Of a stretch of DNA of 64,000 nt, positions 1-8,118 are shown in pieces; position 1 is the first letter of the stretch; every line of letters begins with the position of its first letter. Under the pieces are notes generated by a model, which was not told the origin of the DNA, made no database searches, and saw only the letters and a list, made by a program, of their open reading frames with translations. The stretch is from assembly GCA_022822265.1 (NCBI GenBank), contig JAJECA010000050.1:1-64000 (forward strand), read 5' to 3'. Source of the stretch: Acidimicrobiia bacterium (GTDB lineage: Bacteria > Actinomycetota > Acidimicrobiia > Acidimicrobiales > Bin134). The position numbers and the translations under genes were made by a program.

Positions 1-396
1 GAGGGCTGGTTCTTCACCGGCGACATCGGCTCACTCGACCCCGACGGGCGCATCAGCTATCTGGGCCGCACCAAGGACATGCTCAAGGTGGGCGGCGAGA
101 ACGTGGCCGCGGTGGAGATCGAGAGCTACCTCCAAACCCACCCGGCGGTGGCCATCGCCCAGGTGGTGCCCCTGCCCGACGAGAAGTACTCCGAGATACC
201 CGCCGCCTTCGTCGAGCTCAAGCCCGGGGCCGAGGCCAGCGAGGACGAGCTCATCGAGTTCTGCCGAGGCCAGATCGCCAGCTTCAAGATCCCTCGCCAC
301 GTGCAGTTCGTTGCCCCCAACGAATGGCCCATGTCCGCCACCAAAATCCAAAAATTCCGCTTGGCAGAAAAGCTCCAAGCCGAACTGGGCCTGTAA
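1..396 (+). CDS. Acyl-CoA synthetase (AMP-forming), C-terminal part
   Basis: This is the 3' end of a gene that begins before the window; the reading frame is open from base 1 to the TAA at 394. The 131 residues hold the C-terminal half of an ANL-superfamily ligase: the WFFTGDIG stretch, the hinge motif GRTKDMLKVGGENV and the final SATKIQKFRL motif with the adenylation lysine. Such enzymes activate a carboxylic acid as acyl-AMP and transfer it to CoA. The VOC gene converges on it with a 4-base gap. The substrate cannot be told from this part. Confidence 0.85.
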   Translation, partial: EGWFFTGDIGSLDPDGRISYLGRTKDMLKVGGENVAAVEIESYLQTHPAVAIAQVVPLPDEKYSEIPAAFVELKPGAEASEDELIEFCRGQIASFKIPRHVQFVAPNEWPMSATKIQKFRLAEKLQAELGL

Positions 397-400
397 GCCC

Positions 401-985
401 TCATTCCCGATAGCCGTCGGGCAGTTGGTCGACGTGCCAGATTTGGCTCCTCCACCAGCGCCATTTCCCCGCGATCACATCTTCCACCGTGCAGTGCGGG
501 TGGGGCTCCAGCCAGTCGATGGTCGAGTCCACGATCTGGAACAGGCAGCCGTGCCCTGATCGGGGGCGCACATAAGTCTCCCGCCAGTGCGGCTCGCGCA
601 GCTCAGTGTCGACCACCTCATAGCCGGCGGCTTCCAAGTCCACGATGGTGGCCTCCACATCGTCTACGAAGATGGTCACGTGGTGGAACCCCTCGCCGTG
701 TTTCTCAATAAAACGATGCAGGTAGCTCTGCTCGTTCAGCGGCTCCAGCAACTCCACCTTCACGGTGTCGGGCAGCTTGAACATGGCGGTGCGGATTTCC
801 AACGGCACGTCGTCGCCCCCCATCACGAACTGCCCGCCGAACACATCCCGGAACAGCGGAACCGCGGCCTCGATGGAGCGCACCGCGATCCCGATGTGAT
901 CCCAGCGCTGAATACGCGGCAACACCGCCGGATTGGTGTCCAATCCGGCCGGATAACCGGCCTCGCCCATCGTTCTCCAGCCCAT
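401..985 (-). CDS. VOC-family (glyoxalase/epimerase-like) protein
   Basis: 194 residues with two vicinal-oxygen-chelate half domains. The first half has DHIGIAV after a 25-residue leader and the second FHHVTIFVDDVEAT, which place histidines where this fold binds a metal ion. The closing strand reads HGCLFQIVD, with Gln where many members have the last metal-binding Glu. Methylmalonyl-CoA epimerase and glyoxalase I are relatives, but the exact reaction is unknown. The ATG at 985 follows a GGGAGGGG ribosome site. It stands alone between the upstream ligase end and the divergent aldolase gene. Confidence 0.7.
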   Translation of the reverse strand: MGWRTMGEAGYPAGLDTNPAVLPRIQRWDHIGIAVRSIEAAVPLFRDVFGGQFVMGGDDVPLEIRTAMFKLPDTVKVELLEPLNEQSYLHRFIEKHGEGFHHVTIFVDDVEATIVDLEAAGYEVVDTELREPHWRETYVRPRSGHGCLFQIVDSTIDWLEPHPHCTVEDVIAGKWRWWRSQIWHVDQLPDGYRE

Positions 986-1049
986 GGTTCACCCCTCCCG
1001 GTGCTCTCACATTCTTTGGAGAGCTTCCAAGTGTGCTATCTAGCAGGGA

Positions 1050-1832
1050 ATGGGCAAGTTAGACGAAGCCATCGCCGGACAAAGTGGATTTCCCCGGGTG
1101 ATGCCCGGACTCGACCAGCCGCTCACTGTGCCCCAGAAGATCGCCTGTGCCGCTCGCATCCTCGACGCCGAGGGATACGCCCTGGATGTGGCCGGGCACA
1201 TCACGGTGGTGCGAGACGACGCCGACGACGGCTCCATGTGGTGTACCCCCTATGGGCTGTGGTGGAACGAGATCACCGCCTCCGACATCTTGACGATCGA
1301 CGCCGACGGCGAGGTATTGGAGGGCCGTTGGGACGTGACCCCGGCCGTGTTCATCCACACCGAGATGCACCGGGCCCGCCCTGATGCCCGGGTGGTGATC
1401 CACAACCACCCCTACTACGGCAGCCTGCTGTCCACCTTGCACAAGCTGCCGGAGATAACCGACCAGCAGGCCTGCATGTTCGATGGCGACATCGCCCTGT
1501 TCGGCACCTACACCGGCGGGGTTGACGACGCCGCTGGGGGTCAGGAGATGGCCGACGCAGTGGGCAGCGCCACCGCGGTGATCCTGGCCAACCACGGGGT
1601 TCTCATCGCTGGTGAGACCACCGAGCAGGCCGTCTACCGGGCCTCCAACTTCGAGCGGGTGTGCCGCCTCAACTACGACGCCATGCAGGCCGCTCAAAAC
1701 CCGGTGCCGGTGCCCCCCGAACAGCGCCCCACCCTCAAGGCGGCCATCAACAGCCACCACATGGCGGTGAGGTACTACTGGGAGGGGGCGGTGCGGCGGT
1801 TGCTGCGCGAGGCCCCCGAGGTGCTGAACTAG
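1050..1832 (+). CDS. Class II aldolase/adducin-family protein
   Basis: 260 residues, the usual length of this family. Zinc-ligand signatures are visible: HNHPYYGS (His pair, near residue 119) and LANHGVLIAG (third His, near 182). Family members are zinc aldolases, epimerases or decarboxylases acting on sugar phosphates or hydroxy-acids; the adducin branch is often of unknown activity. The downstream ligase starts 11 bases after the stop, so the two are probably co-transcribed. A TGCTATCTAGCA inverted repeat lies just before the ATG and may be part of the promoter. No clear Shine-Dalgarno site is seen. Confidence 0.75.
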   Translation: MGKLDEAIAGQSGFPRVMPGLDQPLTVPQKIACAARILDAEGYALDVAGHITVVRDDADDGSMWCTPYGLWWNEITASDILTIDADGEVLEGRWDVTPAVFIHTEMHRARPDARVVIHNHPYYGSLLSTLHKLPEITDQQACMFDGDIALFGTYTGGVDDAAGGQEMADAVGSATAVILANHGVLIAGETTEQAVYRASNFERVCRLNYDAMQAAQNPVPVPPEQRPTLKAAINSHHMAVRYYWEGAVRRLLREAPEVLN

Positions 1833-1843
1833 CGGGACCAGCC

Positions 1844-3457
1844 ATGACCACGAACTCCAGCACTGCCACACCGCGCACTATCGGAGCGTGGATCCGCCAC
1901 AAGGCCGAAGCCAACACCGACCGGCTGGCCCTCACCGTGGAGGGGCGGGACAAGACCTACGCCGGGGTCCACCTCGACTCCGACCGGCTCGCCGCTGGCT
2001 ACGCCTCTCTTGGGCTGGGACCAGGGGATCGAGCCTGCCTCATGATGCAGAACTCGCTGGAGTGCATCGACGCCTGGTTCGCCATGAACAAGGCCGGGGT
2101 GGTGGAGGTGCCCATCAACCAGGCCTATCGGGGCCACCTGCTGGAGTATCTGATCAGCCAGTCGCGCTCTTCGGCGGTGGTGTGCGATGCCGACTACCTC
2201 GACCGCATCGCCGAGGCGGCCCCGAGCCTCCCCGGCCTCGAGCACGTGGTGGTCAACCGGGCCGAGGGAACCGAAGACACCGGCACCCCGGATTTCCCCA
2301 GCCACGTCACCGTCCACGAACTGGCCGACTTGTACCTCGACTCCCCCGCTCCCGAACCCGATGTGGACTACCGGGACACCGCGGTGATCCTGTACACCTC
2401 GGGCACCACCGGCCCGTCCAAGGGCGTGATGCTGTGCCACGAGGCCAACCTCAACCTGGCCCGCCACACTGTCGACCTGGTGGGCTACGACGCCGACGAC
2501 GTGCTCTACACCGCGTTCCCGCTGTTCCACATCAACGCCAAGTACACCAGCGTGATGTGCGCCATGGAGGCCAACGCCCGGCTCATCATGGACCGGCGGT
2601 TCTCGGCCAGCCGATTCTGGGACCGCTGCCGGGCCGACGGAATCACCGCCTTCAACTACCAAGGCGGGCTGCTGATGATGCTGTGGAAGCAGCCCGAGAG
2701 GCCCGACGACGCCGACAACCCGGTGCGCAACGGATTCGGCGCCCCCTGCCCGATCGAGATCTGGGAGCCTTTCGAGGAGCGCTTCGGGGTTCATCTCAGC
2801 GAGGTGTACGGCATGACCGAGGTGGCCATCACCACCGAGAACCGCCGGGGCATGCGCAAGATCGGCACCGCCGGCCGGGAATCGGCCCTGTACCACGTGG
2901 CGGTGGTGGATCCCGAAGACCGGCCGGTGGCCCCCAACACAGCCGGCGAGATCGTGGTGCGGCCCAAGAAGCCCCACATCATGATCGACAGCTACTTCGA
3001 CATGCCCGATGTCACGGTAGAGACCTTCCGCAATCTGTGGTTCCACACCGGCGACCGGGGGCGACTAGATGAAGACGGCTACCTCACTTTCATCGACCGC
3101 ATGAAAGACTGCGTGCGCCGCCGAGGCGAGAACATCTCCTCCTATGAGGTTGAGGCGGTGATCAACACCTGCGACGCCGTGCTGGAGTCAGCGGTGATCG
3201 GCGTTCCCTCCGAACTGGGCGAAGAAGAGGTAATGGCCGTGGTGGTGCTCAAGCCCGACCACCAGCTCTCCGAGACCGAGTTGCTCGACTTCTGCGTGCC
3301 CCGCATGGCCCATTTCGCCGTCCCCCGGTTTGTCCGCTGGTGTGACGACCTGCCCAAGACCCCCTCCGAGCGGGTGCAGAAGTTCAAGCTCCGCGAGGAG
3401 GGAATCACCGCCGATACTTGGGACCGCGACGAGGCGGGATACGTGGTGCCGCGGTAA
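1844..3457 (+). CDS. Acyl-CoA synthetase (AMP-forming), Arg at A10 lysine position
   Basis: 537 residues from ATG 1844, chosen because the ANL fold starts soon after and the frame upstream is the antisense-like overlap with the aldolase gene. The P-loop YTSGTTGPSKG is at residues 184-194, EVYGMTE and HTGDRG follow, and the hinge is near DRMKDCVRRRGENIS. The protein resembles crotonobetaine/carnitine-type CoA ligases. Its final motif reads SERVQKFKL, so the usual catalytic lysine (GK or EK) appears to be Arg, unlike the other five ligases here. Activity may therefore be altered. It follows the aldolase gene by 11 bases. Confidence 0.85.
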   Translation: MTTNSSTATPRTIGAWIRHKAEANTDRLALTVEGRDKTYAGVHLDSDRLAAGYASLGLGPGDRACLMMQNSLECIDAWFAMNKAGVVEVPINQAYRGHLLEYLISQSRSSAVVCDADYLDRIAEAAPSLPGLEHVVVNRAEGTEDTGTPDFPSHVTVHELADLYLDSPAPEPDVDYRDTAVILYTSGTTGPSKGVMLCHEANLNLARHTVDLVGYDADDVLYTAFPLFHINAKYTSVMCAMEANARLIMDRRFSASRFWDRCRADGITAFNYQGGLLMMLWKQPERPDDADNPVRNGFGAPCPIEIWEPFEERFGVHLSEVYGMTEVAITTENRRGMRKIGTAGRESALYHVAVVDPEDRPVAPNTAGEIVVRPKKPHIMIDSYFDMPDVTVETFRNLWFHTGDRGRLDEDGYLTFIDRMKDCVRRRGENISSYEVEAVINTCDAVLESAVIGVPSELGEEEVMAVVVLKPDHQLSETELLDFCVPRMAHFAVPRFVRWCDDLPKTPSERVQKFKLREEGITADTWDRDEAGYVVPR

Positions 3458-3488
3458 ATCCCCGACCAAAAGAAATCCACCGCGTCCT

Positions 3489-3511
3489 AGTGATTTTCAA
3501 TCACTTTCGTT
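3489..3511 (+). terminator. Candidate intrinsic terminator after the ligase gene
   Basis: AGTGATT and AATCACT form a perfect 7-bp stem with a 3-base TTC loop, followed by TTTCGTT. The stem is AT-rich for this genome and lies 31 bases after the ligase stop codon. It is weak but correctly placed; the rest of the 177-base gap 3458-3634 shows no gene. Confidence 0.4.
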
Positions 3512-3634
3512 GAACCCGGCAGATAGAGTTCCAGTCGGGTCGGAGCGAGTCACCCTGAAGAGGTTCTACCACTATCGCTCCGGCCCAACATGGTTGGCCT
3601 CAAGGACCAAAATCAGTATAAGGCCAGCCCGCCC

Positions 3635-4858
3635 TCAGCCAGCAACAAAATTCGGGTTCGGCGTGAAGGTCAGCGGGAGCGAGGTCAATCCCCGGGTATA
3701 GACCCCGGTCTCCTCCTGCTCGTAGCCGTCGGCGTAGGCGATGTCGTCCATGGCGTCGAGCAGGGCGTCCATGGCCACGGTCAACTCGGCCCGGGCCAGC
3801 ATCGATCCCACGCAGAAATGACGGCCCAGGGCGAACGCAGTGTGGTCGGCCGCCGCGGTGAACGCCTTGTCGAACTCCATGTCGGAGCGGTGGATGTTGA
3901 ACCGGTCGGGCTCGTCGAAGGCCTCCGGATCCCGGTTGGCCGCACCCAGCAGCAGCTCCAGGGTGTGGCCCGCCGCCACCGTGCCTCCGGAGAACTCCAC
4001 ATCCTCGTCGGTGTGGCGCATGATCATCTGCACCGGCCCGGTGAACCGCAGCGTCTCGGCGAAGGCCGGGCCGATGAGCTGGCGGTCGGCCCACACCTCG
4101 GCCATCTGGTCGGGGTTGTCCAGCAGGTTGCGCATGGTCAAGGTGATGGCCTTCTCGGTGGTCTCCCCGCCAGCGGTCAACAGCAGGCTGCAAAAGCCGC
4201 GGATGTCGTCGTCGGTCATCTGCACGCCGTCGAACTCCTTGGTCACCATGGCGGTGAGCAGGTCGTCGCCGGGATTGGCCCGCCGCTCGGCGATCTTGGG
4301 CATTAGGTACTCCCCCATCTCCACCCGGGCGGCCATGCCCCGGCGGTTCTTCTCCTCGTCGCCGGTGATGTTGGACACGAAGTCCATGATCATCGTGTAC
4401 CACTCGTAGAACTGGGGCACGTCCTCCATGGGGAGGTCGAGGAGCTGCACGATCACGCCGATCGGGTAGTAGGTGCTGAACCGCTTGCACAGGTCCACCT
4501 CGCCGTCGGCTAGGAACTCGCCGATCTGCTGGCGGGCCGCCTTGGTGATGGCCGGCACGATGCTCTGCTCCAGGTAGCTGCCCCGAAAGATCGGGTTCAC
4601 GATGCCCCGGTACGACGAGTGCTCCTTGCCCTCCATCTGCAAGATGGTGCGCCCGTGCACCGGCTCGGTCTGCCACTCGTAGTTGCGGCTGGAGATTTGA
4701 GGGTTGCGAAACGCCCCGGCCACATCCTCGTAGCGGCTGATCACGTAGGCCTGAGTGCCCTCGTGCCACATCACCGGGTACTCGTCGCGTAGCACCTCGT
4801 AGAAGGGGTAGGGGTTGGCGTCGTACTCGGGCGAGAGGATGTCTGGGGCGTCAGTCAT
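3635..4858 (-). CDS. Cytochrome P450
   Basis: 407 residues, a normal bacterial P450 length, soluble with no signal peptide. The I-helix oxygen-activation motif AGGETT is at 229-234, the K-helix ETLR at 268-271 and the heme-binding loop FALGRHFCVG has the axial Cys at 349. It would hydroxylate a hydrophobic substrate using electrons from a ferredoxin, none of which is encoded nearby. It is a clear paralogue of the P450 at 20970-22178, sharing the YEW-x-x-EP-x-HG block near residue 60. It diverges from the CoA-transferase operon and appears to be leaderless: TACTAT lies exactly 7 bases before the ATG. Confidence 0.95.
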   Translation of the reverse strand: MTDAPDILSPEYDANPYPFYEVLRDEYPVMWHEGTQAYVISRYEDVAGAFRNPQISSRNYEWQTEPVHGRTILQMEGKEHSSYRGIVNPIFRGSYLEQSIVPAITKAARQQIGEFLADGEVDLCKRFSTYYPIGVIVQLLDLPMEDVPQFYEWYTMIMDFVSNITGDEEKNRRGMAARVEMGEYLMPKIAERRANPGDDLLTAMVTKEFDGVQMTDDDIRGFCSLLLTAGGETTEKAITLTMRNLLDNPDQMAEVWADRQLIGPAFAETLRFTGPVQMIMRHTDEDVEFSGGTVAAGHTLELLLGAANRDPEAFDEPDRFNIHRSDMEFDKAFTAAADHTAFALGRHFCVGSMLARAELTVAMDALLDAMDDIAYADGYEQEETGVYTRGLTSLPLTFTPNPNFVAG

Positions 4859-4864
4859 GGGCCG

Positions 4865-4870
4865 TATAGT
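4865..4870 (+). promoter_or_regulatory. -10 box for the CoA-transferase operon
   Basis: TATAGT overlaps the opposing -10 box. A start near 4877 would give a leader of about 49 bases that contains the purine-rich AGGGGGAAG site before ATG 4926. Confidence 0.4.
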
Positions 4871-4871
4871 A
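4866..4871 (-). promoter_or_regulatory. -10 box of leaderless P450 promoter
   Basis: TACTAT (TANNNT) is followed by 7 bases and then the ATG at 4858, the spacing of actinobacterial leaderless transcripts that start at the initiation codon. No Shine-Dalgarno sequence is present, which fits. Confidence 0.55.
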
Positions 4872-4925
4872 CGGCGGGCTGCAAGAACTTCAAGAATGGC
4901 CAGTCAGGGGGAAGCGGAAGATCTC

Positions 4926-5795
4926 ATGAGCAAAGTCACGACACTGGAAGAGGCGGCCGCGTCGATCCCCGACGGCGCCACCGTGGCCATCGGCGGCCTG
5001 TCGATGAACAGCGCCCCCATGGCCCTGGTGCGCGAATTGGTGCGCCAGCAGAAGAAAGACCTCGACTTGGTGGCCATTGTGGCCGGCATGGCGGTGGACT
5101 GGCTGGTGGCCGGGGGCTGTGTGCGCCGAGTGATGTCCGGGCTGGTCAGCTTCGAGGGCCTGGGCCTGGCCCCCAACTTCCGAGCGGCGGTGCAGTCGGG
5201 CCAGGTGGCCATCGAGGAGTACAGCGAGCATCTTCTCATCTGCCGCCTCCAGGCCCAGAGCTACAACCTGCCGTTCATGCCCACCAAGGCCGGACTGGGC
5301 ACCGACGTGCTCGGCCTGCACGCCGAAAGCGGCGCGGTGCGGGAGGAGAAGGACGGCCCCACCGGCGAGCACTACGTGGCCTGCACCCGACTGCCGGTGG
5401 ATGTGGCCCTGGTCCACGCCCACGAGGCCGACGAGCGGGGCACCACCCGGGTGAATCCCAAGCTGGTGTGGATGGACAACGAGATCGTGAACGCCGCCAA
5501 CCGCACCGTGGCGTCGGTAGAGCGGGTGGTGGACACCACGGCGTTCACCGCCGAGCCGGAGCGCACCACATACCCGCGGTTCATGATCGACACGGTGGCC
5601 CCAGCCCCGATGGGCGCCTACCCCTGCTCATGCTTCCCGGAGTACGGCCATGACTCAGGGTTCTTCATGGAATATGCCCAGGCGACCCGCGACCGGGAGA
5701 CGTTCAGCCAGTTCTTCCAGGAACGAGTGTTGGGACCAGAGACCTGGGAAGACTTCCTGGCCGTCAACTGCGTGGCGACAGGGGCCTCGGCATGA
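4926..5795 (+). CDS. CoA-transferase-like (IpdA-like) alpha subunit
   Basis: 289 residues from ATG 4926, which follows an AGGGGGAAG ribosome site; an in-frame ATG further upstream would run into the P450 promoter. The protein has the class I CoA-transferase alpha fold: DGATVAIGGLSM near residue 16, then LPFMPTKAGLGTD and VDVALVHAHEAD. The wording is close to actinobacterial IpdA (mycobacterial Rv3551 type), part of the enzyme that opens the last steroid ring as a CoA thioester. The beta subunit gene overlaps by ATGA, so they form one complex. Assignment to steroid breakdown is inference from similarity and from neighbouring P450 and thiolase genes. Confidence 0.8.
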   Translation: MSKVTTLEEAAASIPDGATVAIGGLSMNSAPMALVRELVRQQKKDLDLVAIVAGMAVDWLVAGGCVRRVMSGLVSFEGLGLAPNFRAAVQSGQVAIEEYSEHLLICRLQAQSYNLPFMPTKAGLGTDVLGLHAESGAVREEKDGPTGEHYVACTRLPVDVALVHAHEADERGTTRVNPKLVWMDNEIVNAANRTVASVERVVDTTAFTAEPERTTYPRFMIDTVAPAPMGAYPCSCFPEYGHDSGFFMEYAQATRDRETFSQFFQERVLGPETWEDFLAVNCVATGASA

Positions 5796-6589
5796 GCACG
5801 CCAGTACCTAGCTACGACTGCACCATGGACGAACTGATGGTGGTGGCATTTTCCCGGGCCATGGCCAACGACACCCGGGCATTCAACGGCGCGGTGTCGT
5901 TCATCCCGGTGTGCGGCTATCTGCTGGCTCGACGCACCCACGCCCCGGAGTTGGTATGGGCAGCCAGTTCCATCGCCGTCGACGCCGACCCCGATGAGAT
6001 CGGCGACTCCACCCTGTCGGACTCACTGTGGGGCGGGGCCTCCATGCTGAGCAACTCCCCGTTCGACTTCTGGAGTTACGCCCAGGGGGCTCGCTACAAC
6101 ACCTTTGCCTTCCGGGGCGCGCAGATGGACGCCTATGGCAACGTGAACAACACGGTTATCGGCCCCTACGACGCCCCCAAGGTGCGCTTGCCCGGCGGCG
6201 GCGGCATGGCCGATCTCGGGGCCATGATCCCCCGCATCTACCTGTGGTCGTCCACCCACGACCCCCGCACCTTCGTAGACCAGCTCCACTTCCGCTCCGG
6301 CATCGGCTGGGGCGACGGCGGCGACCACCGCGAGCGCATGGGCATGCCCGGCGGACCGCAGTTGTGCATAACCAACCTGTGCGTGTTCGACTTCGAGCCT
6401 TCCAGCAAGCGCATGCGCCTGGCATCGCTGCACCCCGGCGTGACCGCTGAGCAGGTGCAGGAGGCCACCGGATTCGATGTAGTAATGCCCAACGGCGATA
6501 TTCCCACCACGGCGGAGCCCACCGCTGAGGAGTTGCACATCCTGCGCACCGAGGTGGACCCGACCAGCGCCCGCCTCCGGGAGTTCTGA
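5792..6589 (+). CDS. CoA-transferase-like (IpdB-like) beta subunit
   Basis: 265 residues, starting inside the alpha-subunit stop (ATGA). It matches the beta-type class I CoA-transferase fold; blocks such as NLCVFDF and LASLHPGVT are typical of IpdB (Rv3552 type). Where true transferases carry the SENG motif with the catalytic Glu, this protein reads ASSIAV (about residues 58-63), so the thioester-forming Glu is absent. That fits a hydrolase or ring-cleaving role rather than CoA transfer. The SDR gene follows 3 bases after the stop and probably supplies an oxidised substrate. Confidence 0.8.
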   Translation: MSTPVPSYDCTMDELMVVAFSRAMANDTRAFNGAVSFIPVCGYLLARRTHAPELVWAASSIAVDADPDEIGDSTLSDSLWGGASMLSNSPFDFWSYAQGARYNTFAFRGAQMDAYGNVNNTVIGPYDAPKVRLPGGGGMADLGAMIPRIYLWSSTHDPRTFVDQLHFRSGIGWGDGGDHRERMGMPGGPQLCITNLCVFDFEPSSKRMRLASLHPGVTAEQVQEATGFDVVMPNGDIPTTAEPTAEELHILRTEVDPTSARLREF

Positions 6590-6592
6590 GCC

Positions 6593-7363
6593 ATGCAGGT
6601 ATCTGGGTCTGTTGCCTTGGTAACCGGTGGAGCATCCGGTCTCGGTGCCGGTGTGGTGCGCACGCTGGTGGACAAAGGCGGGCGAGCAGTGATCTTGGAT
6701 CTGCCCTCCTCGGCCGGGGAGGCCATGGCCGATGACATGGGCGACGCGGTGGCCTTCGTCCCCGTCAATGTCACTGACTCTGATGATGTCGGGCAGGCCG
6801 TGGCCGCGGCCAAAGAGGTGTTTGGCCGAGTCGACCTGCTGGTGAGCTGCGCGGGGATCAGTTCCGGGCAGCGGGTGGTCTCCCGCGACGGCACCCCCAA
6901 CTCCTTGGACCACTTCCGACAGCACATCGAGGTGAATCTGATCGGGCTGTTCGACGTGGCCCGCCATGCGGTTTCAGCCATGTCGGCCAACGAGCCCAAC
7001 GAAGACGGCGAGCGGGGCCTCATCGTGAATATCGCCTCCATCGCCGGCTACGAGGGCCAGGTGGGCCAGTCGGCCTACGGGTCGTCAAAAGCCGGCGTGA
7101 TCGGCCTGACCCTGCCCATGGCCCGCGACCTTGCGGTGTGGGGCATCCGGGTGATGACCATCGCCCCAGGCACCATGGACACTCCCATGCTGGCCACCCT
7201 CAACGAGGAGTTCATCGCCAAGCTGGTGGAAGACAACGTTTTCCCCCACCGACTGGGCACCCCTGCCGATGTTGGAAACCTCGTCGCCCACTTCATGGAG
7301 AACGTGTTCCTCAACGGCGAAGTGGTGCGGCTCGACGCCGGACTGCGCCTCACCAGCAATTAG
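6593..7363 (+). CDS. Short-chain dehydrogenase (HSD10-like)
   Basis: 256 residues of classical SDR. The cofactor motif TGGASGLG is at 11-18, followed by SCAGIS in place of the usual NNAG, Ser149, and the YGSSK catalytic pair Tyr162/Lys166. The acidic residue at the end of the second strand (LDLP) favours NAD. Similar enzymes oxidise 3-hydroxyacyl-CoA or hydroxysteroids. It is the third gene of the operon with the IpdAB-like subunits, which suggests it acts on the same CoA ester. Its stop codon overlaps, tail to tail, that of the next SDR gene. Confidence 0.85.
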   Translation: MQVSGSVALVTGGASGLGAGVVRTLVDKGGRAVILDLPSSAGEAMADDMGDAVAFVPVNVTDSDDVGQAVAAAKEVFGRVDLLVSCAGISSGQRVVSRDGTPNSLDHFRQHIEVNLIGLFDVARHAVSAMSANEPNEDGERGLIVNIASIAGYEGQVGQSAYGSSKAGVIGLTLPMARDLAVWGIRVMTIAPGTMDTPMLATLNEEFIAKLVEDNVFPHRLGTPADVGNLVAHFMENVFLNGEVVRLDAGLRLTSN

Positions 7364-8118
7364 GCCAGCATTCCTCCGTCGATCACCAGCACTGCGCCGG
7401 TGATATAGGAGGCGGCTGGAGAGGCCAGAAACGCCACCGGTAGGGCCACTTCTTCGGCGGTGGCCCAGCGGCCCAGAGGGATGCCGATGCCAGCCTCGGC
7501 CACCACCGCGTCTTTGTCGTAGCTGTCCCAGCCGCTGGTGTTAACGAAGCCGGGGGCCACTGCGTTCACCCGCACGCCGTGGGGGGCCCACTCCCGGGCC
7601 AGCGCCTTGGTCTGTTGGAACAGTCCACCCTTGGCCGCCGAGTAGGCCGCCATGCCGGGTAGATGGCGCAGGCCCGACAGGGATCCCACGTTGACGATGC
7701 TGCCCTCGCCCCGCTCGACCATCGATCGGCCGAACGCCTGCGACACCAAGAACGGCGCGGTCAGGTTGAGGGCCACGGTTTTGGACCAGCCCGGTTCGTT
7801 GATGTCGAGCACCGGGGCAGTGAAACGGGCCCCGCCCGCGTTGTTGATGAGAATGTCTATGGGGCCAATCCCCTCGCCAATGGCCGCGGCGGTGGCTGAC
7901 ACCGCGTCGGGATCGGTCACATCGCAGGGGGAGACAGAGACTTCTGCGCCGCCATCTCGCAACTCGCCGGCCAACTCCTCCAACCGCTCGACCCGGCGGG
8001 CCACTAGCCCGACTCGGGCCCCATGGTCGGCCAACACCCGGGCGATGGCCCCGCCGATGTCGCCGGTCGCTCCGGTGACCACTGCGCCCAAACCCTCCAG
8101 TGGCCGCGCCGTGCTCAT
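7360..8118 (-). CDS. Short-chain dehydrogenase/reductase
   Basis: 252 residues from ATG 8118, which overlaps the upstream P450 stop as ATGA; a longer frame upstream lacks SDR character and lies within the P450 gene. TGATGDIG is at 15-22, NNAG at 92-95, Ser146, and Tyr159/Lys163 (YSAAK). VARR after the second strand, with basic residues, favours NADPH. As the last gene of the DUF35-thiolase-P450 operon it probably oxidises or reduces the alcohol formed by the P450. Confidence 0.88.
   Translation of the reverse strand: MSTARPLEGLGAVVTGATGDIGGAIARVLADHGARVGLVARRVERLEELAGELRDGGAEVSVSPCDVTDPDAVSATAAAIGEGIGPIDILINNAGGARFTAPVLDINEPGWSKTVALNLTAPFLVSQAFGRSMVERGEGSIVNVGSLSGLRHLPGMAAYSAAKGGLFQQTKALAREWAPHGVRVNAVAPGFVNTSGWDSYDKDAVVAEAGIGIPLGRWATAEEVALPVAFLASPAASYITGAVLVIDGGMLA

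Larger units (their letters stand above)
4861..4875. promoter_or_regulatory. Palindromic operator candidate between P450 and CoA-transferase genes
   Basis: GCCGTA-TAG-TACGGC is a perfect inverted repeat (6-base arms, 3-base spacer) in the 67-base gap between divergent genes. Both -10 boxes lie inside it: TACTAT for the minus-strand P450 and TATAGT for the plus-strand operon. A dimeric repressor bound here would block both promoters. No regulator gene is adjacent. Confidence 0.5.

Noticed and set aside
1829..3046. Minus-strand open frame of 405 codons inside the ligase gene
   Set aside because: Motif-free shadow of the plus-strand ligase.
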